A DNA stretch of 64,000 nucleotides from RGIG7213 sp045124505 (GTDB lineage Bacteria; Bacillota; Clostridia; Oscillospirales; CAG-272). The position numbers and the translations under genes were made by a program. Positions 1 to 8,916 of the stretch are shown in pieces. The stretch spans positions 9,278 to 73,277 of the forward strand of contig JBGVLZ010000032.1 in NCBI GenBank assembly GCA_045124505.1, given 5' to 3'. Under the pieces are notes generated by a model. That model was not told where the DNA came from and searched no databases. It saw nothing but the letters and a program-made list of their open reading frames with translations. Numbering within the stretch: position 1 is the first letter of the stretch; each line of letters starts with the position of its first letter.

Positions 1-1
1 C

Positions 2-58
2 GGAGCAATAACCAAAGCGGAAAAAAGAGGCAGAACTTACATTTACAAAATAAATTAA
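2..58 (+). CDS. Possible 3' end of an upstream gene
   Basis: An open frame enters from the window edge and ends at a TAA 21 bases before pepD. It encodes about 18 residues rich in Lys, Arg and Tyr. Position and orientation fit the tail of a gene preceding pepD, but the piece is too short to identify and could be chance. Confidence 0.3.
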   Translation, partial: GAITKAEKRGRTYIYKIN

Positions 59-79
59 TCTCCGAAAGGATAATATAAA

Positions 80-1486
80 ATGACACATCTTGAATATTTT
101 TATGAAATAGCCAAAATCCCCCGTTCATCGGGTGAAGAAGAAAAAATTGCAGATTATCTTTGCGAATTTGCAAAAAGCCACGGTCTTGAATATTACCGTG
201 ACAATGGCAGAAACGTGCTTATAAACAAGCCTGCATCAAAGGGATATGAAAATGCACCCGCTTTCTGTATACAGGGACATACTGACATGGTATGTGAAAA
301 GGAGCTGGATGTTGAGCACGACTTCACAAAGGATCCCATCGATGTATACGTTACCGATGACGGAAAGCTGAAAGCACGCGGCACAACACTCGGTGCTGAT
401 GACGGTGCAGCGTTGTCAATTATGCTGGCACTTCTTGCATCAGATTATGAAATGCCCCGCTTACAGTGTCTTTTCACAGCCGAAGAGGAAACAGGGCTGT
501 TCGGTGCAAGCTCCTTCGATTACAGTCTTATCGATGCCGAATATATGATAAACATTGACGGTGAGGAAGAGGACGAAATTCTCGCCTCCTGCGCAGGCGG
601 TCTGCGTGCAAAGCTTAACAAAGAATATAAGACAGCAGGCACGGGCAGCTGCTATAAGATAACAGTCAACGGCTTGGCAGGCGGTCACTCAGGTTCAGAT
701 ATTCACAAAAACCGTGCAAATGCTTCCCTTCTTATATTCAACCTCATTTTAAAGCTTGAAAACTACGGTGTACGCCTTGCATCGTTTGAGGGCGGAAGTA
801 AGGAAAATGCAATAACGCCGTATGCTGTGGCAGTTGTTGAATGTGACAAGGAAGCACTTGAAAAAACCGTCAAAGAATTCAAAGAAGAAATTTTCAAAAC
901 ACTTTGCGAAGAAGACAAAAATCTCAGCATCACCGTTACAGATGCCGAAAGCATACCTGCTATGTCAGCAGAGGACACAAAAGAACTTGCAACGCTTGCA
1001 ACCTCTTTAAAAAGCGGTGTTATAAGAATGTCCGATGATGTTGAAGGCTTGGTAAGTTCATCCTCCAACCTCGGTGTTGTAAGAGTTGATAGCGGCAAAG
1101 CAAGCCTTTGCTATTCGGTACGTGCCGAGGATGATGAAGAAAAGCAGGCAATTTGGGAAGAATATACAAAAATTGCCGAAAAGTCAGGATTTTCATACGA
1201 AAGAGGGCAGGAATACCCCGGATGGAAATTCAAAAAAGAATCACGTCTGCGCACGCTTTATGCAGAAGCATATAAAGAGATCAGCGGAAAGGACATAAAA
1301 GTAAACGCAATTCACGCAGGACTTGAATGCGGTATTATTTCAGGTGCGCTCCCGAAGCTTGACATAATTGCAATAGGTCCGCAGATGGAGTATGTGCATA
1401 CGACCGCTGAAGCCATGCAGATAGACTCCTTCAACCGTGTATTTGAAACGGTCAAGCTTTGCCTTAAAAAAGCAAAAAGCCTATGA
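80..1486 (+). CDS. pepD: Aminoacyl-histidine dipeptidase (M20C family)
   Basis: A cytosolic zinc dipeptidase that cleaves Xaa-His and other dipeptides during peptide use. The 468 residues match the usual family length. Metal-site motifs are visible in order: QGHTDMV (His and Asp, about residues 67-73), GADDGA (about 105), EEETGLFGA (about 137-145) and HAGLECGI near the C terminus. The inserted lid domain carries GLAGGHSGSDI. A GAAAGGA ribosome site lies about 10 bases before the ATG. The stop overlaps the next start by 4 bases, so the two genes are probably co-translated. Confidence 0.92.
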   Translation: MTHLEYFYEIAKIPRSSGEEEKIADYLCEFAKSHGLEYYRDNGRNVLINKPASKGYENAPAFCIQGHTDMVCEKELDVEHDFTKDPIDVYVTDDGKLKARGTTLGADDGAALSIMLALLASDYEMPRLQCLFTAEEETGLFGASSFDYSLIDAEYMINIDGEEEDEILASCAGGLRAKLNKEYKTAGTGSCYKITVNGLAGGHSGSDIHKNRANASLLIFNLILKLENYGVRLASFEGGSKENAITPYAVAVVECDKEALEKTVKEFKEEIFKTLCEEDKNLSITVTDAESIPAMSAEDTKELATLATSLKSGVIRMSDDVEGLVSSSSNLGVVRVDSGKASLCYSVRAEDDEEKQAIWEEYTKIAEKSGFSYERGQEYPGWKFKKESRLRTLYAEAYKEISGKDIKVNAIHAGLECGIISGALPKLDIIAIGPQMEYVHTTAEAMQIDSFNRVFETVKLCLKKAKSL

Positions 1487-2370
1487 GCACGCTGTTGAAT
1501 GAAGATGTTTACAGACGCTTCAATGCATTTCTGCTTGAAAAATTAAGCTATATTTTAAACAACGTACCAGATTTTATTTCAGAAGAATTTATAAAAGAGC
1601 TGTCGCAGGACGGAAAAATATCGGAACGTGACATATATGCGGCAATTTTGGCACGTGCGTCGGGACTTGACATTGACAAGATCCCCGCACATCATGAGCT
1701 TTATAAAAATTACTTCTTCGACACCGTTCATCTGCTTGACAAAGACGAATACCAAAACGATCCGTATTATAAGACGGTGAAATTTCCATCTGTACGAGGA
1801 AAAAAATGGTCATTCGGCGAAGCGTCGTATAAACCGTATGAAATATTTGTGTGCAATGATTTCAGATATATGTCAGACGGACGTGTTATTCCGCAGATAG
1901 GATTTTTCGACAGTCATTTTTCATACCCTGTTGTGTACGAAAACGGCAGAGAATGGATGACCGTGACACCGAATGAGATGAATACAATGAAAGATCCAAT
2001 AAAAAAAGCACACGGACGTGTGCTTACGTATGGGTTGGGGCTTGGTTATTACGCATTCATGGTGTCAAACAAAAGCCAGGTCGAGTCTTTGACCGTCGTG
2101 GAACGAGACGAGGAAATAATAAAGCTTTTCAAAAAGCATCTTTTACCGCAGTTCCCGAACAAAGACAAAATAACCGTTATATTAAGTGATGCATTTGTTT
2201 ACGCAAAGGAAAAAGCGCCGTGTGAAAATTTTGATTTTATTTTCACAGACATCTGGCACGATCCGTCAGACGGTGTAATGCTCTACAAAAAAATGAAAGA
2301 ATATGAGCCCCTCTGCCCCAATTCCGAATTTGCGTACTGGATAGAGGAAACTATAAAATACTATCTGTAA
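1483..2370 (+). CDS. Spermidine-synthase-like / class I methyltransferase-fold protein
   Basis: This 295-residue protein has a Rossmann-type SAM-binding signature in its C-terminal half: GRVLTYGLGLGYYAF is a motif I-like glycine loop, followed by VVERDEEIIKLF with an acidic residue suited to ribose binding and DFIFTDIWHDPSDG as the next strand. The order resembles spermidine synthases and related spermine/spermidine-synthase-like proteins in Firmicutes. The N-terminal half is not recognised. The start overlaps the pepD stop (ATGA). The substrate cannot be read from the sequence. Confidence 0.6.
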   Translation: MSTLLNEDVYRRFNAFLLEKLSYILNNVPDFISEEFIKELSQDGKISERDIYAAILARASGLDIDKIPAHHELYKNYFFDTVHLLDKDEYQNDPYYKTVKFPSVRGKKWSFGEASYKPYEIFVCNDFRYMSDGRVIPQIGFFDSHFSYPVVYENGREWMTVTPNEMNTMKDPIKKAHGRVLTYGLGLGYYAFMVSNKSQVESLTVVERDEEIIKLFKKHLLPQFPNKDKITVILSDAFVYAKEKAPCENFDFIFTDIWHDPSDGVMLYKKMKEYEPLCPNSEFAYWIEETIKYYL

Positions 2371-2382
2371 AATCCCAAAAAC

Positions 2383-2639
2383 GGGTCTGGCTCATTTATG
2401 AAAATATATGGTAAACTTTGTAGGGACGACCATTGGCTGTCTGTATTAAACGCCTTCTCCAGCGGGAGAAGGTGGCAGGCGAAGCCTGACGGATGAGGTG
2501 TTATATTAAACAGGCTTGTATTGTGACGTCGCACTTCGCTTTACGCGCTGATTGCACCCTCCTACAGAAAAAATATCAAAAAAACATATAGGGCGGCAAA
2601 TTTTGGAAACAATTCCCAAAAATGAGCCGACCCCTTTTT
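2383..2639 (+). terminator. Apparent terminator with its two stem arms ~220 bp apart
   Basis: The left arm at 2383-2397 (GGGTCTGGCTCATTT) pairs with the right arm at 2619-2632 (AAATGAGCCGACCC) apart from one extra base, and the right arm is followed by a T run. TCCCAAAAA occurs beside both arms. The simplest reading is an intrinsic terminator for the pepD operon whose loop was filled by inserted repeats. Whether it still terminates is unknown. Confidence 0.45.
2419..2580. repeat. Dispersed intergenic repeat cluster
   Basis: This non-coding stretch holds small palindromes: CCTTCTCC-AGCG-GGAGAAGG at 2453-2472 and CAGGC-GAA-GCCTG at 2476-2488, then GACGGATGAGGTGTT. The same modules occur in inverted or rearranged form near 22785-22895 and 60990-61140, so it belongs to a dispersed repeat family. 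No gene was found between 2371 and 2644. Confidence 0.7.
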
Positions 2640-2644
2640 TGTTT

Positions 2645-3484
2645 TTAAGTTTTAGGATACGCTTTACTCTCTTTTTCGCTGACATACCTGCCGAGTATAC
2701 CGCCTGCGCATATCATGACGATAAGACCTAAAATATTATTTAAGATCACAAGGGCATACCGTTCTGCAAAATAAAGATAATGCGAAAACTCTTCAGGCTT
2801 ACCTGCCGATGCTATTTCCATAAATGTTGACACAGTTCCGGCAAGAATATCACACACAAGGCTTACGGAGAAAAAGTGAAGCGACAACTTTAAGTTTGCG
2901 CCCGTTTTTCCGAATACCCTTTTGATAAATCCTTCATTTTCACAGCTCTGTGCAAGCCATACGGTATCTGCTTCTTTTTTCATTTTCTTGACGGTGATAT
3001 GGGTATACAAAAGAAGCACCGCATTTTTTGAAAGCATAAATACCGTCATTATCACAGCTGAAAGAAGCGCAACAAAGCTTCCCTCGTCCGTCACGTCAAA
3101 TATGACATATCCGTTTGCAATACAAGTACATATATATATTGTAAAATACAAAAACGGAACACCGAACATAAGGCACGTTATCCTGCCGATACTTTGTCCT
3201 GTACCGTAATAATACACCGACAAGACGGCTGCCGCATACGAAAAATAAACAGCACATACGGATATGATCGGAATTAAATAAGACAGAAAAATGTCAAGCG
3301 CTTTGAGTGTATAGTCACCGCTTACATACAGATCATGCAAAAGCGATAACACTCCGTCATTAATAAACGGCACGATAAAAGCGGAAAAAACGAGCGACAG
3401 CGTAAGAAGCTTGGAAAATGCATACTCCTTACGTGCCGCCTCTTTATCGTGAAGTATAAAGGGTCTGCGTTTTTTAAAAGCCAT
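2645..3484 (-). CDS. Hypothetical polytopic membrane protein
   Basis: I do not recognise this 279-residue protein. About six to seven hydrophobic helices are visible, including LLTLSLVFSAFIVPFI near residue 30 and YALVILNNILGLIVMICAGG near the C terminus, with a basic cytosolic N terminus (KKRRPF). The ATG lies 4 bases after the stop of the YdbC gene and has no clear ribosome site, so it is probably translationally coupled to it. Confidence 0.6.
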   Translation of the reverse strand: MAFKKRRPFILHDKEAARKEYAFSKLLTLSLVFSAFIVPFINDGVLSLLHDLYVSGDYTLKALDIFLSYLIPIISVCAVYFSYAAAVLSVYYYGTGQSIGRITCLMFGVPFLYFTIYICTCIANGYVIFDVTDEGSFVALLSAVIMTVFMLSKNAVLLLYTHITVKKMKKEADTVWLAQSCENEGFIKRVFGKTGANLKLSLHFFSVSLVCDILAGTVSTFMEIASAGKPEEFSHYLYFAERYALVILNNILGLIVMICAGGILGRYVSEKESKAYPKT

Positions 3485-3488
3485 TTAA

Positions 3489-3710
3489 TTAGATCTCGAT
3501 AGTATTGAGCAAGTCCTTGAGTCTTTTAAGCTCATCTGCGGAAAGTGTTATACCCTTGCCCATTTTTTCGTGAGCATCATCCCATGAACGGATGTCGTAC
3601 TTTGCCTCGTTGCCGTTCCAGCTTACAAGATTAAGTTCTTTTGCCCAACCGCCCTTTTCATCGGAAATACAGCCGAATTCCTTCTGAATTTCAAATTTAA
3701 GCTCTGCCAT
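3489..3710 (-). CDS. ydbC: YdbC-type PC4 single-stranded DNA-binding protein
   Basis: A 73-residue protein matching the small bacterial PC4/YdbC family, which forms dimers that bind single-stranded DNA and are proposed to act in replication or transcription. Family hallmarks are GGWAKELNLVSWNGNEAKYDIRSW spread over the first two thirds (residues about 20-43) and HEKMGKGITLS near residues 47-57. An AGGAGG-like site precedes the ATG. It is the first gene of a two-gene minus-strand unit with the membrane protein at 2645-3484. Confidence 0.85.
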   Translation of the reverse strand: MAELKFEIQKEFGCISDEKGGWAKELNLVSWNGNEAKYDIRSWDDAHEKMGKGITLSADELKRLKDLLNTIEI

Positions 3711-3866
3711 GGCAAAATCCTCCTTTATTTTTAATTATAATAAATATGTATACAGTCATCATAACGCAAGATAATTAAGTTAATGTTAATATACAGTAAC
3801 TTTTTAATATTATTTAATAATAATTATAAAATATTTTACCGTAATATATTTTCGACATCAAATGAA

Positions 3867-3895
3867 TTGACAAATTCGGTGTTATATGATAAAAT
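3867..3895 (+). promoter_or_regulatory. Sigma-A-type promoter of the TerB_N operon
   Basis: TTGACA at 3867-3872 and TAAAAT at 3890-3895 are separated by 17 bases, 33 bases before the next ATG. This is the only strong promoter found ahead of the run of plus-strand genes that ends at 11343. The rest of the 3711-3927 gap is AT-rich with no gene. Confidence 0.8.
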
Positions 3896-3927
3896 TGTAA
3901 GATACAAAGAATGCAAAGGAGAGCCCC

Positions 3928-5496
3928 ATGTACGACGATAATGACGATTTCTGGGACATTGAACGGATACTGCCCCCCGAAACAGGCATAAGATTTGACA
4001 ATGTTGACACGCAAGGGGTTGAGATCTCCTTCGGAAACGGTGAAAAGCAGTCGGGAACTCCTATTCCCGAAAGGCGCAAGCGTGCAAAAAGTATTATCGA
4101 GAGCTTTGAAAAAAAGACCTCACGTTTGCTTTTCTCATACAAGCCCGACATTCCTTTGTTTGAGAATGTCAGTGTATATGCATGGCCCACAAGATATCCG
4201 TTTTACGAAAAATTCGTAAGCGACGGGGAAAAATATTACCGTGCGACTTATACCGACTGTGTTTATACACCGTTCTTTTCATATATGCCGCAGTATAATC
4301 AGCTGACGATAAATCAGCTCAGATACTATCTGAAATGGCGGTCAGGACTTCGTCACGGGCACTTTTTAAAGGCTGATTTCAGCTATATCCTACTATTTAT
4401 TTACGAGCTTTTAAATCTCGAAAATGTATCAACTCCCGAAAAAAGGCTGACTGCACTTTGCACGGTGTGGCTTGCCTACAGGGGTATTTATCCAAGACTT
4501 GATCCGATGCTTGCGGAATGGGTATGCGATTTCTGTTTATTCCACAAGCTTCCGCCTCCGATCGAAAAGCTGTCGGGCATACTGACTGAAATCGCATCAG
4601 TTTCAACTCTTAAAGAATTTTACTGTCCGGATTTCAACATTTCACTTGAAAAATTCATCTCGGCTTCATCATCCTACAAATACAATAAATCATCGTATTA
4701 TTTGAGAAACAAGGCAGTTTTCGATGAACACGTAATTCCCTCTGCCGTGTATGCTTTATCTATGGCCGATAAAGCGCAGGCGCAGGACGTTACACCGCAC
4801 AAAACAAAGGTAAGCCGTGATATTTACAGCGGTGCTTTGTGTGTAAGCGACGTCAAATGCAGGATAGATATAAAATATTATTCTGTAAGCCGTGAAACGA
4901 AATACACTTCCCAACTGACAGCGCTTGTAAAATACTGCGAAAACGGTGTACGCGCTCACCTCGGCATAAAAAACAGACTCTCATCATCAGGTCTTTCGGA
5001 TGAACTGAAAGAATTTGCCGACGAATATTTTGAAAACAATCTTCCGCCTGCATACACATCTGTTGAAAGAAGAAAAAAAGACGAAGACAAAAGATATGCC
5101 CTTTACGAAACTGACACATCCGAATTCACAACAGACGATGCCTTAAAAATAGAAGAAAATTCGTGGCAGATAACACGTCAGCTCGTACCCGACTGGGAGG
5201 AAGAAATAAAAATCGACATTCCCGAAGAAAAGCCGTCAGAGGAAAGTGCTTCACCCTATACGCTTTTGCTTCTTCATCTTTCTGCGCTACAGCTTGATGT
5301 ATTGAAGCTGATATGCGACGGAAAATACAGCGAAGCGGATATGATGTGCAGAAAAAACGGTGCAATACTGTCGGGTATTACCGATGAAATAAACGACATT
5401 TCCGTAAATGATACGGATGATATAATAATTGAAGAAGGACATATAATAGAAGATTACAAAGAATTGCTTTTTGAAGCGTTTAAAGAAAAGGGGTAA
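3928..5496 (+). CDS. TerB_N / TerB_C domain protein
   Basis: This 522-residue protein carries a TerB_N-like region at about residues 75-215, with the typical stretches TPFFSYMPQYNQLTINQLRY and a following YYLKWRSGLR, and a TerB_C-like tail at about 435-520 (ALQLDVLKLICDGK, then DEINDISVNDTDDIIIEE). These domains occur in tellurite-resistance-related and DNA-processing gene sets that often include an ATPase and a helicase. No catalytic residues are evident, so it may be a scaffold or sensor. GGAG lies 7 bases before the ATG. The ATPase gene follows after 4 bases, implying a joint function. Confidence 0.75.
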   Translation: MYDDNDDFWDIERILPPETGIRFDNVDTQGVEISFGNGEKQSGTPIPERRKRAKSIIESFEKKTSRLLFSYKPDIPLFENVSVYAWPTRYPFYEKFVSDGEKYYRATYTDCVYTPFFSYMPQYNQLTINQLRYYLKWRSGLRHGHFLKADFSYILLFIYELLNLENVSTPEKRLTALCTVWLAYRGIYPRLDPMLAEWVCDFCLFHKLPPPIEKLSGILTEIASVSTLKEFYCPDFNISLEKFISASSSYKYNKSSYYLRNKAVFDEHVIPSAVYALSMADKAQAQDVTPHKTKVSRDIYSGALCVSDVKCRIDIKYYSVSRETKYTSQLTALVKYCENGVRAHLGIKNRLSSSGLSDELKEFADEYFENNLPPAYTSVERRKKDEDKRYALYETDTSEFTTDDALKIEENSWQITRQLVPDWEEEIKIDIPEEKPSEESASPYTLLLLHLSALQLDVLKLICDGKYSEADMMCRKNGAILSGITDEINDISVNDTDDIIIEEGHIIEDYKELLFEAFKEKG

Positions 5497-5500
5497 ACGA

Positions 5501-6826
5501 ATGGATGAAATAAAAATTCCAAAAAGAATACTGACCTCGCTTATAAACTCTATTTCCGCAGGCGTTGTGCCGAGGGCGGGCGCACCTTTCATCGCAATAG
5601 GCAGAGAAGACGAAATAAAGACCTTTGCATCAGACCTTGAAAACGTTGCCGACGGCGGTGCGGGTATGCGTTTCATCATAGGTAAATACGGTTCGGGTAA
5701 AAGCTTTTTAATACAGCTTATGAGGGGATATGCCCTTGAACAAGGCTTCATCACAGCCGATGCGGACTTATCGCCCGAAAGACGTTTGTGCGGTACAAAA
5801 GGTACAGGCCGTGCAACATTCAAGGAAATAATGAAAAACCTTGCATCGAAGTCAAATCCCGACGGCGGTGCGCTTAACGGAATAATTACAAAATGGTTTT
5901 CAAATCTCCAGTATGAAGCCACTTGCGAAGGATTTATCCCCGACAGCGACAAATTTACGCAAGCAGTAACGGCAAAGGTCGTATCATCTCTGCGTGTGCT
6001 TCAGGAAGAAGTCGGAGGATTTGATTTTGCCCGTGTGCTTATGAAATATTACAGGGCACAGCATGAGGGTGACGATGAAATGTGCGCTTTGTGTCTGAAG
6101 TGGTTCAGAGGAGAATACACCACCAAAACGGAAGCCAAAAATTATCTTTCGGTAGGAAGCATCATAGACGATGAAAACTGGTACGATTTTATAAAGCTTT
6201 ATGCCGTTTTCTTCCGTCTTATAGGTTATAAAGGCTTTGTTGTATTCATCGACGAATGTGTTAACCTTTACAAAATATCAAACAGAATATCACGTGAAAA
6301 CAACTACGAAAAAATTCTGTCAATGTTCAACGATACGCTTCAGTGTAAGGCTGTCGGGCTTGAGCTGATACTCGGCGGAACGCCTCAGTTTTTAGAGGAC
6401 TCAAGACGAGGTATATACAGCTACGAAGCACTCAGAAGCCGTTTGTTTGACGGAAGATTTGAAAATTCGGGATATAAAAATCTCATAGGTCCCGTGATAC
6501 GCCTGAAGCGTTTATCCGATGCTGAGCTGTTTGCGCTTATTGCAAGAATAACACGTCTTCACGGACAGCTTTACGGAATAGAGGAACGCATCACAACAGA
6601 CGAAATGCGCACGTTTTTAGAGCTTTGTTTAAAGCGTGCAGGTGCTGATGTTATGATAACCCCGCGTGAAATAATACGTGACTACATCACGCTTTTGAAT
6701 ATTCTTATGCAAAACCCGACAGCGGATGTTTCATCTATCCTCAAAACAAACGTCATAACGCTGAGTACAGAACAAAAAGAAGAAAAACCGAATACGGACT
6801 TCGATCCTGAAGATATTGAATTATAA
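5501..6826 (+). CDS. BrxD-like (DUF2791) P-loop ATPase
   Basis: This 441-residue ATPase has Walker A GKYGSGKS at residues 61-68, Walker B VVFIDE near 247-252, and the family stretch GGTPQFLEDSRRGIYSYEAL followed by RSRLF. These match the ATP-binding family that includes BREX BrxC/BrxD. I chose the ATG at 5501, which has AAAAGGGG 8 bases upstream, over an in-frame ATG at 5471 inside the preceding gene. It pairs with the TerB_N protein. In related clusters a DEAD/DEAH helicase usually completes the set; here adenosylhomocysteinase follows instead. Confidence 0.8.
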   Translation: MDEIKIPKRILTSLINSISAGVVPRAGAPFIAIGREDEIKTFASDLENVADGGAGMRFIIGKYGSGKSFLIQLMRGYALEQGFITADADLSPERRLCGTKGTGRATFKEIMKNLASKSNPDGGALNGIITKWFSNLQYEATCEGFIPDSDKFTQAVTAKVVSSLRVLQEEVGGFDFARVLMKYYRAQHEGDDEMCALCLKWFRGEYTTKTEAKNYLSVGSIIDDENWYDFIKLYAVFFRLIGYKGFVVFIDECVNLYKISNRISRENNYEKILSMFNDTLQCKAVGLELILGGTPQFLEDSRRGIYSYEALRSRLFDGRFENSGYKNLIGPVIRLKRLSDAELFALIARITRLHGQLYGIEERITTDEMRTFLELCLKRAGADVMITPREIIRDYITLLNILMQNPTADVSSILKTNVITLSTEQKEEKPNTDFDPEDIEL

Positions 6827-6837
6827 GGAGAATTAAA

Positions 6838-8073
6838 ATGAGTGATATCAAAGATATAAATTTATATAAATCGGGTAACGACAAAATTGATTGGGTGTCG
6901 TCATATATGCCCGTGCTTAATCTTATCAAGGCAGATTTTGAAAAGAACAAGCCGTTTGCGGGAATGCGCATTTCAATGTCTATACACCTTGAGGCAAAAA
7001 CGGCTTACCTTGCAAAAACACTCCGTGCAGGCGGTGCTGAGGTATTTGTAACAGGCTGTAATCCCCTTTCAACGCAGGACGATGTTGCCGCCGCACTTGC
7101 ACACGACGGTTTTGAAGTCAATGCGATTCACGGAATAGATATGGCAGGATATGAAAAGCATCTTGAAAAAACGCTTTCATTCTGTCCGCATCTCATCATC
7201 GATGACGGCGGCGACTTTATAAATCTGCTTCACGGAAAATGCCGTGATTACGGTAAAAATCTTATCGGCGGATGTGAGGAAACAACGACGGGTATACACC
7301 GTCTTAAGTCACGTGAGGCAAGAGGTGAGCTTGATTACGTTATGATAAACGTAAACGATGCCGACTGTAAGCACCTTTTCGACAACCGCTACGGCACAGG
7401 ACAGTCAACGCTTGACGGTATAATGAACACAACAAATCTTATGATAGCAGGCAAAACTGTCGTTGTAGCTGGCTACGGCTGGTGCGGTAAGGGCTTTGCA
7501 ATGAGGGCCAAGGGCATGGGCGCAGTTGTGATAGTAACCGAAATTGACCCTGTAAAAGCACTTGAAGCCACAATGGACGGCTTCATTGTTATGCCTATGG
7601 AAAAGGCAGCTCCCCTCGGCGATCTCTTTGTAACACTTACAGGCTGCCGTGACGTTATAAGACGTGAGCATTTAGAGGTTATGAAAGACGGTGTTCTTCT
7701 TGCAAATTCAGGACACTTCGACGTTGAAATCGACAAAATAGCTCTTGCTTCAATGGCAAAGCGTATGTGGGAAAGAAAGCCCAATATCATGGGATATGAG
7801 CTTGCCGACGGCAGAATTTTAAATCTGCTTGCCGAAGGACGTCTTGTAAATCTTGCCGCAGGTAACGGACACCCTGCTGAAATTATGGATATGTCATTCG
7901 CAATTCAGTCAAAGGGACTTGAATACCTTGCGAAAAACGGCAAAAATATGGAAAAGAAGCTTTACAGCGTTCCGACAGAAATAGATACATATGTTGCAAA
8001 AGCAAAGCTTAAAGCCGGTAATATAAGCATCGATACGCTTTCCGAAGAACAGGAAAAATATCTTAACGCATAA
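6838..8073 (+). CDS. ahcY: Adenosylhomocysteinase, short form
   Basis: It hydrolyses S-adenosylhomocysteine to adenosine and homocysteine with tightly bound NAD, relieving product inhibition of methyltransferases. Substrate-site motifs include SIHLEAKTAYLAKTL near residue 46 and GCEETTTGIHRL near 142; the NAD Rossmann loop is VVAGYGWCGKG near 205. At 411 residues and ending in an unrelated tail, it is the short archaeal/Thermotoga-like type that lacks the long eukaryotic insert and the usual C-terminal extension. It lies 11 bases after the ATPase gene. A related S-inosylhomocysteine hydrolase activity cannot be excluded. Confidence 0.88.
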   Translation: MSDIKDINLYKSGNDKIDWVSSYMPVLNLIKADFEKNKPFAGMRISMSIHLEAKTAYLAKTLRAGGAEVFVTGCNPLSTQDDVAAALAHDGFEVNAIHGIDMAGYEKHLEKTLSFCPHLIIDDGGDFINLLHGKCRDYGKNLIGGCEETTTGIHRLKSREARGELDYVMINVNDADCKHLFDNRYGTGQSTLDGIMNTTNLMIAGKTVVVAGYGWCGKGFAMRAKGMGAVVIVTEIDPVKALEATMDGFIVMPMEKAAPLGDLFVTLTGCRDVIRREHLEVMKDGVLLANSGHFDVEIDKIALASMAKRMWERKPNIMGYELADGRILNLLAEGRLVNLAAGNGHPAEIMDMSFAIQSKGLEYLAKNGKNMEKKLYSVPTEIDTYVAKAKLKAGNISIDTLSEEQEKYLNA

Positions 8074-8082
8074 GGAGTAGTT

Positions 8083-8916
8083 ATGAAAGCTGTTATAGGA
8101 ATAGATGTGGGCGGAAGTACCACTAAAATCGTCGGCTTTGATGAAAATAAAAATCTTATAGCGCCTATGTGCGTGAAAGCAACCGACCCGATAACGTCTG
8201 TTTACGGTGCATTCGGTAAATTTACACAGACAAATTCGCTTGAGCTTTCGGACGTTTCAAGGGTAATGATAACAGGTGTCGGCTCGTCATATCTTTCAAA
8301 ACCGATCTACGGTCTTGAATGCTGTCACGTGCCCGAATTTGAAAGCGTTGGGCTCGGCGGACTGTACCTGTCGGGACTTGATAACGCCATAATCGTAAGT
8401 ATGGGCACAGGTACGTCGATAACGCACGCAACCATAAAAGACGGTAAATATGCCTTCAATTATCTCGGCGGTACAGGTGTCGGCGGCGGTACGCTTTTAG
8501 GTCTTGCAAAGCAGATGCTCGGTGTCGGCAGCATTGAATCTGTCGTTATGCTTGCCAATGAGGGAAATATTGAAAATATTGACCTTCGCATAAAGGATAT
8601 GACAGAGAAAAATATAGGTCTTGCAGAGAATTTGACGGCATCAAACTTCGGAAAACTGAGCGACCTTGCGACAAAAGGCGACATCGCACTCGGTCTTATC
8701 AACCTTGTATTTGAAACAGCAGGAATGATGAGCATTTTTGCCGCACGCACAAACGGTATCCGTGACATAGTGCTGACAGGACATATGACAAGAATTCCGC
8801 AAGGCACAAAAATATTCCCTGCCCTTTCGGAGCTTTTTGATGTTAATTTCATAATCCCCGAAAACTCTGAATACGGTACGGTAATCGGCACAGCACTTTT
8901 GGACGGTAAAAGATAA
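8083..8916 (+). CDS. coaW: Type II pantothenate kinase
   Basis: It phosphorylates pantothenate in the first step of coenzyme A synthesis. The 277 residues have the ASKHA-fold phosphate loop GIDVGGSTTKIVG at the N terminus, VSMGTGTSIT near residue 106, the glycine-rich GGTGVGGGTLLGL near 128-140, and a C-terminal adenosine loop LTGHMTRIP. This is the eukaryote-like type found in staphylococci and many Clostridia, generally insensitive to CoA feedback. A GGAG site precedes the ATG, and the stop overlaps the next ATG by one base (TAATG). Confidence 0.85.
   Translation: MKAVIGIDVGGSTTKIVGFDENKNLIAPMCVKATDPITSVYGAFGKFTQTNSLELSDVSRVMITGVGSSYLSKPIYGLECCHVPEFESVGLGGLYLSGLDNAIIVSMGTGTSITHATIKDGKYAFNYLGGTGVGGGTLLGLAKQMLGVGSIESVVMLANEGNIENIDLRIKDMTEKNIGLAENLTASNFGKLSDLATKGDIALGLINLVFETAGMMSIFAARTNGIRDIVLTGHMTRIPQGTKIFPALSELFDVNFIIPENSEYGTVIGTALLDGKR

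Noticed and set aside
5287..5952. A 221-codon minus-strand frame across the TerB_N/ATPase boundary
   Set aside because: It overlaps two well-supported genes on the other strand and shows no protein features.
3928..6826. A complete BREX defence island
   Set aside because: Only a BrxD-like ATPase is present. No PglX methyltransferase, BrxC, BrxA/B, PglZ or Lon-like gene is nearby.
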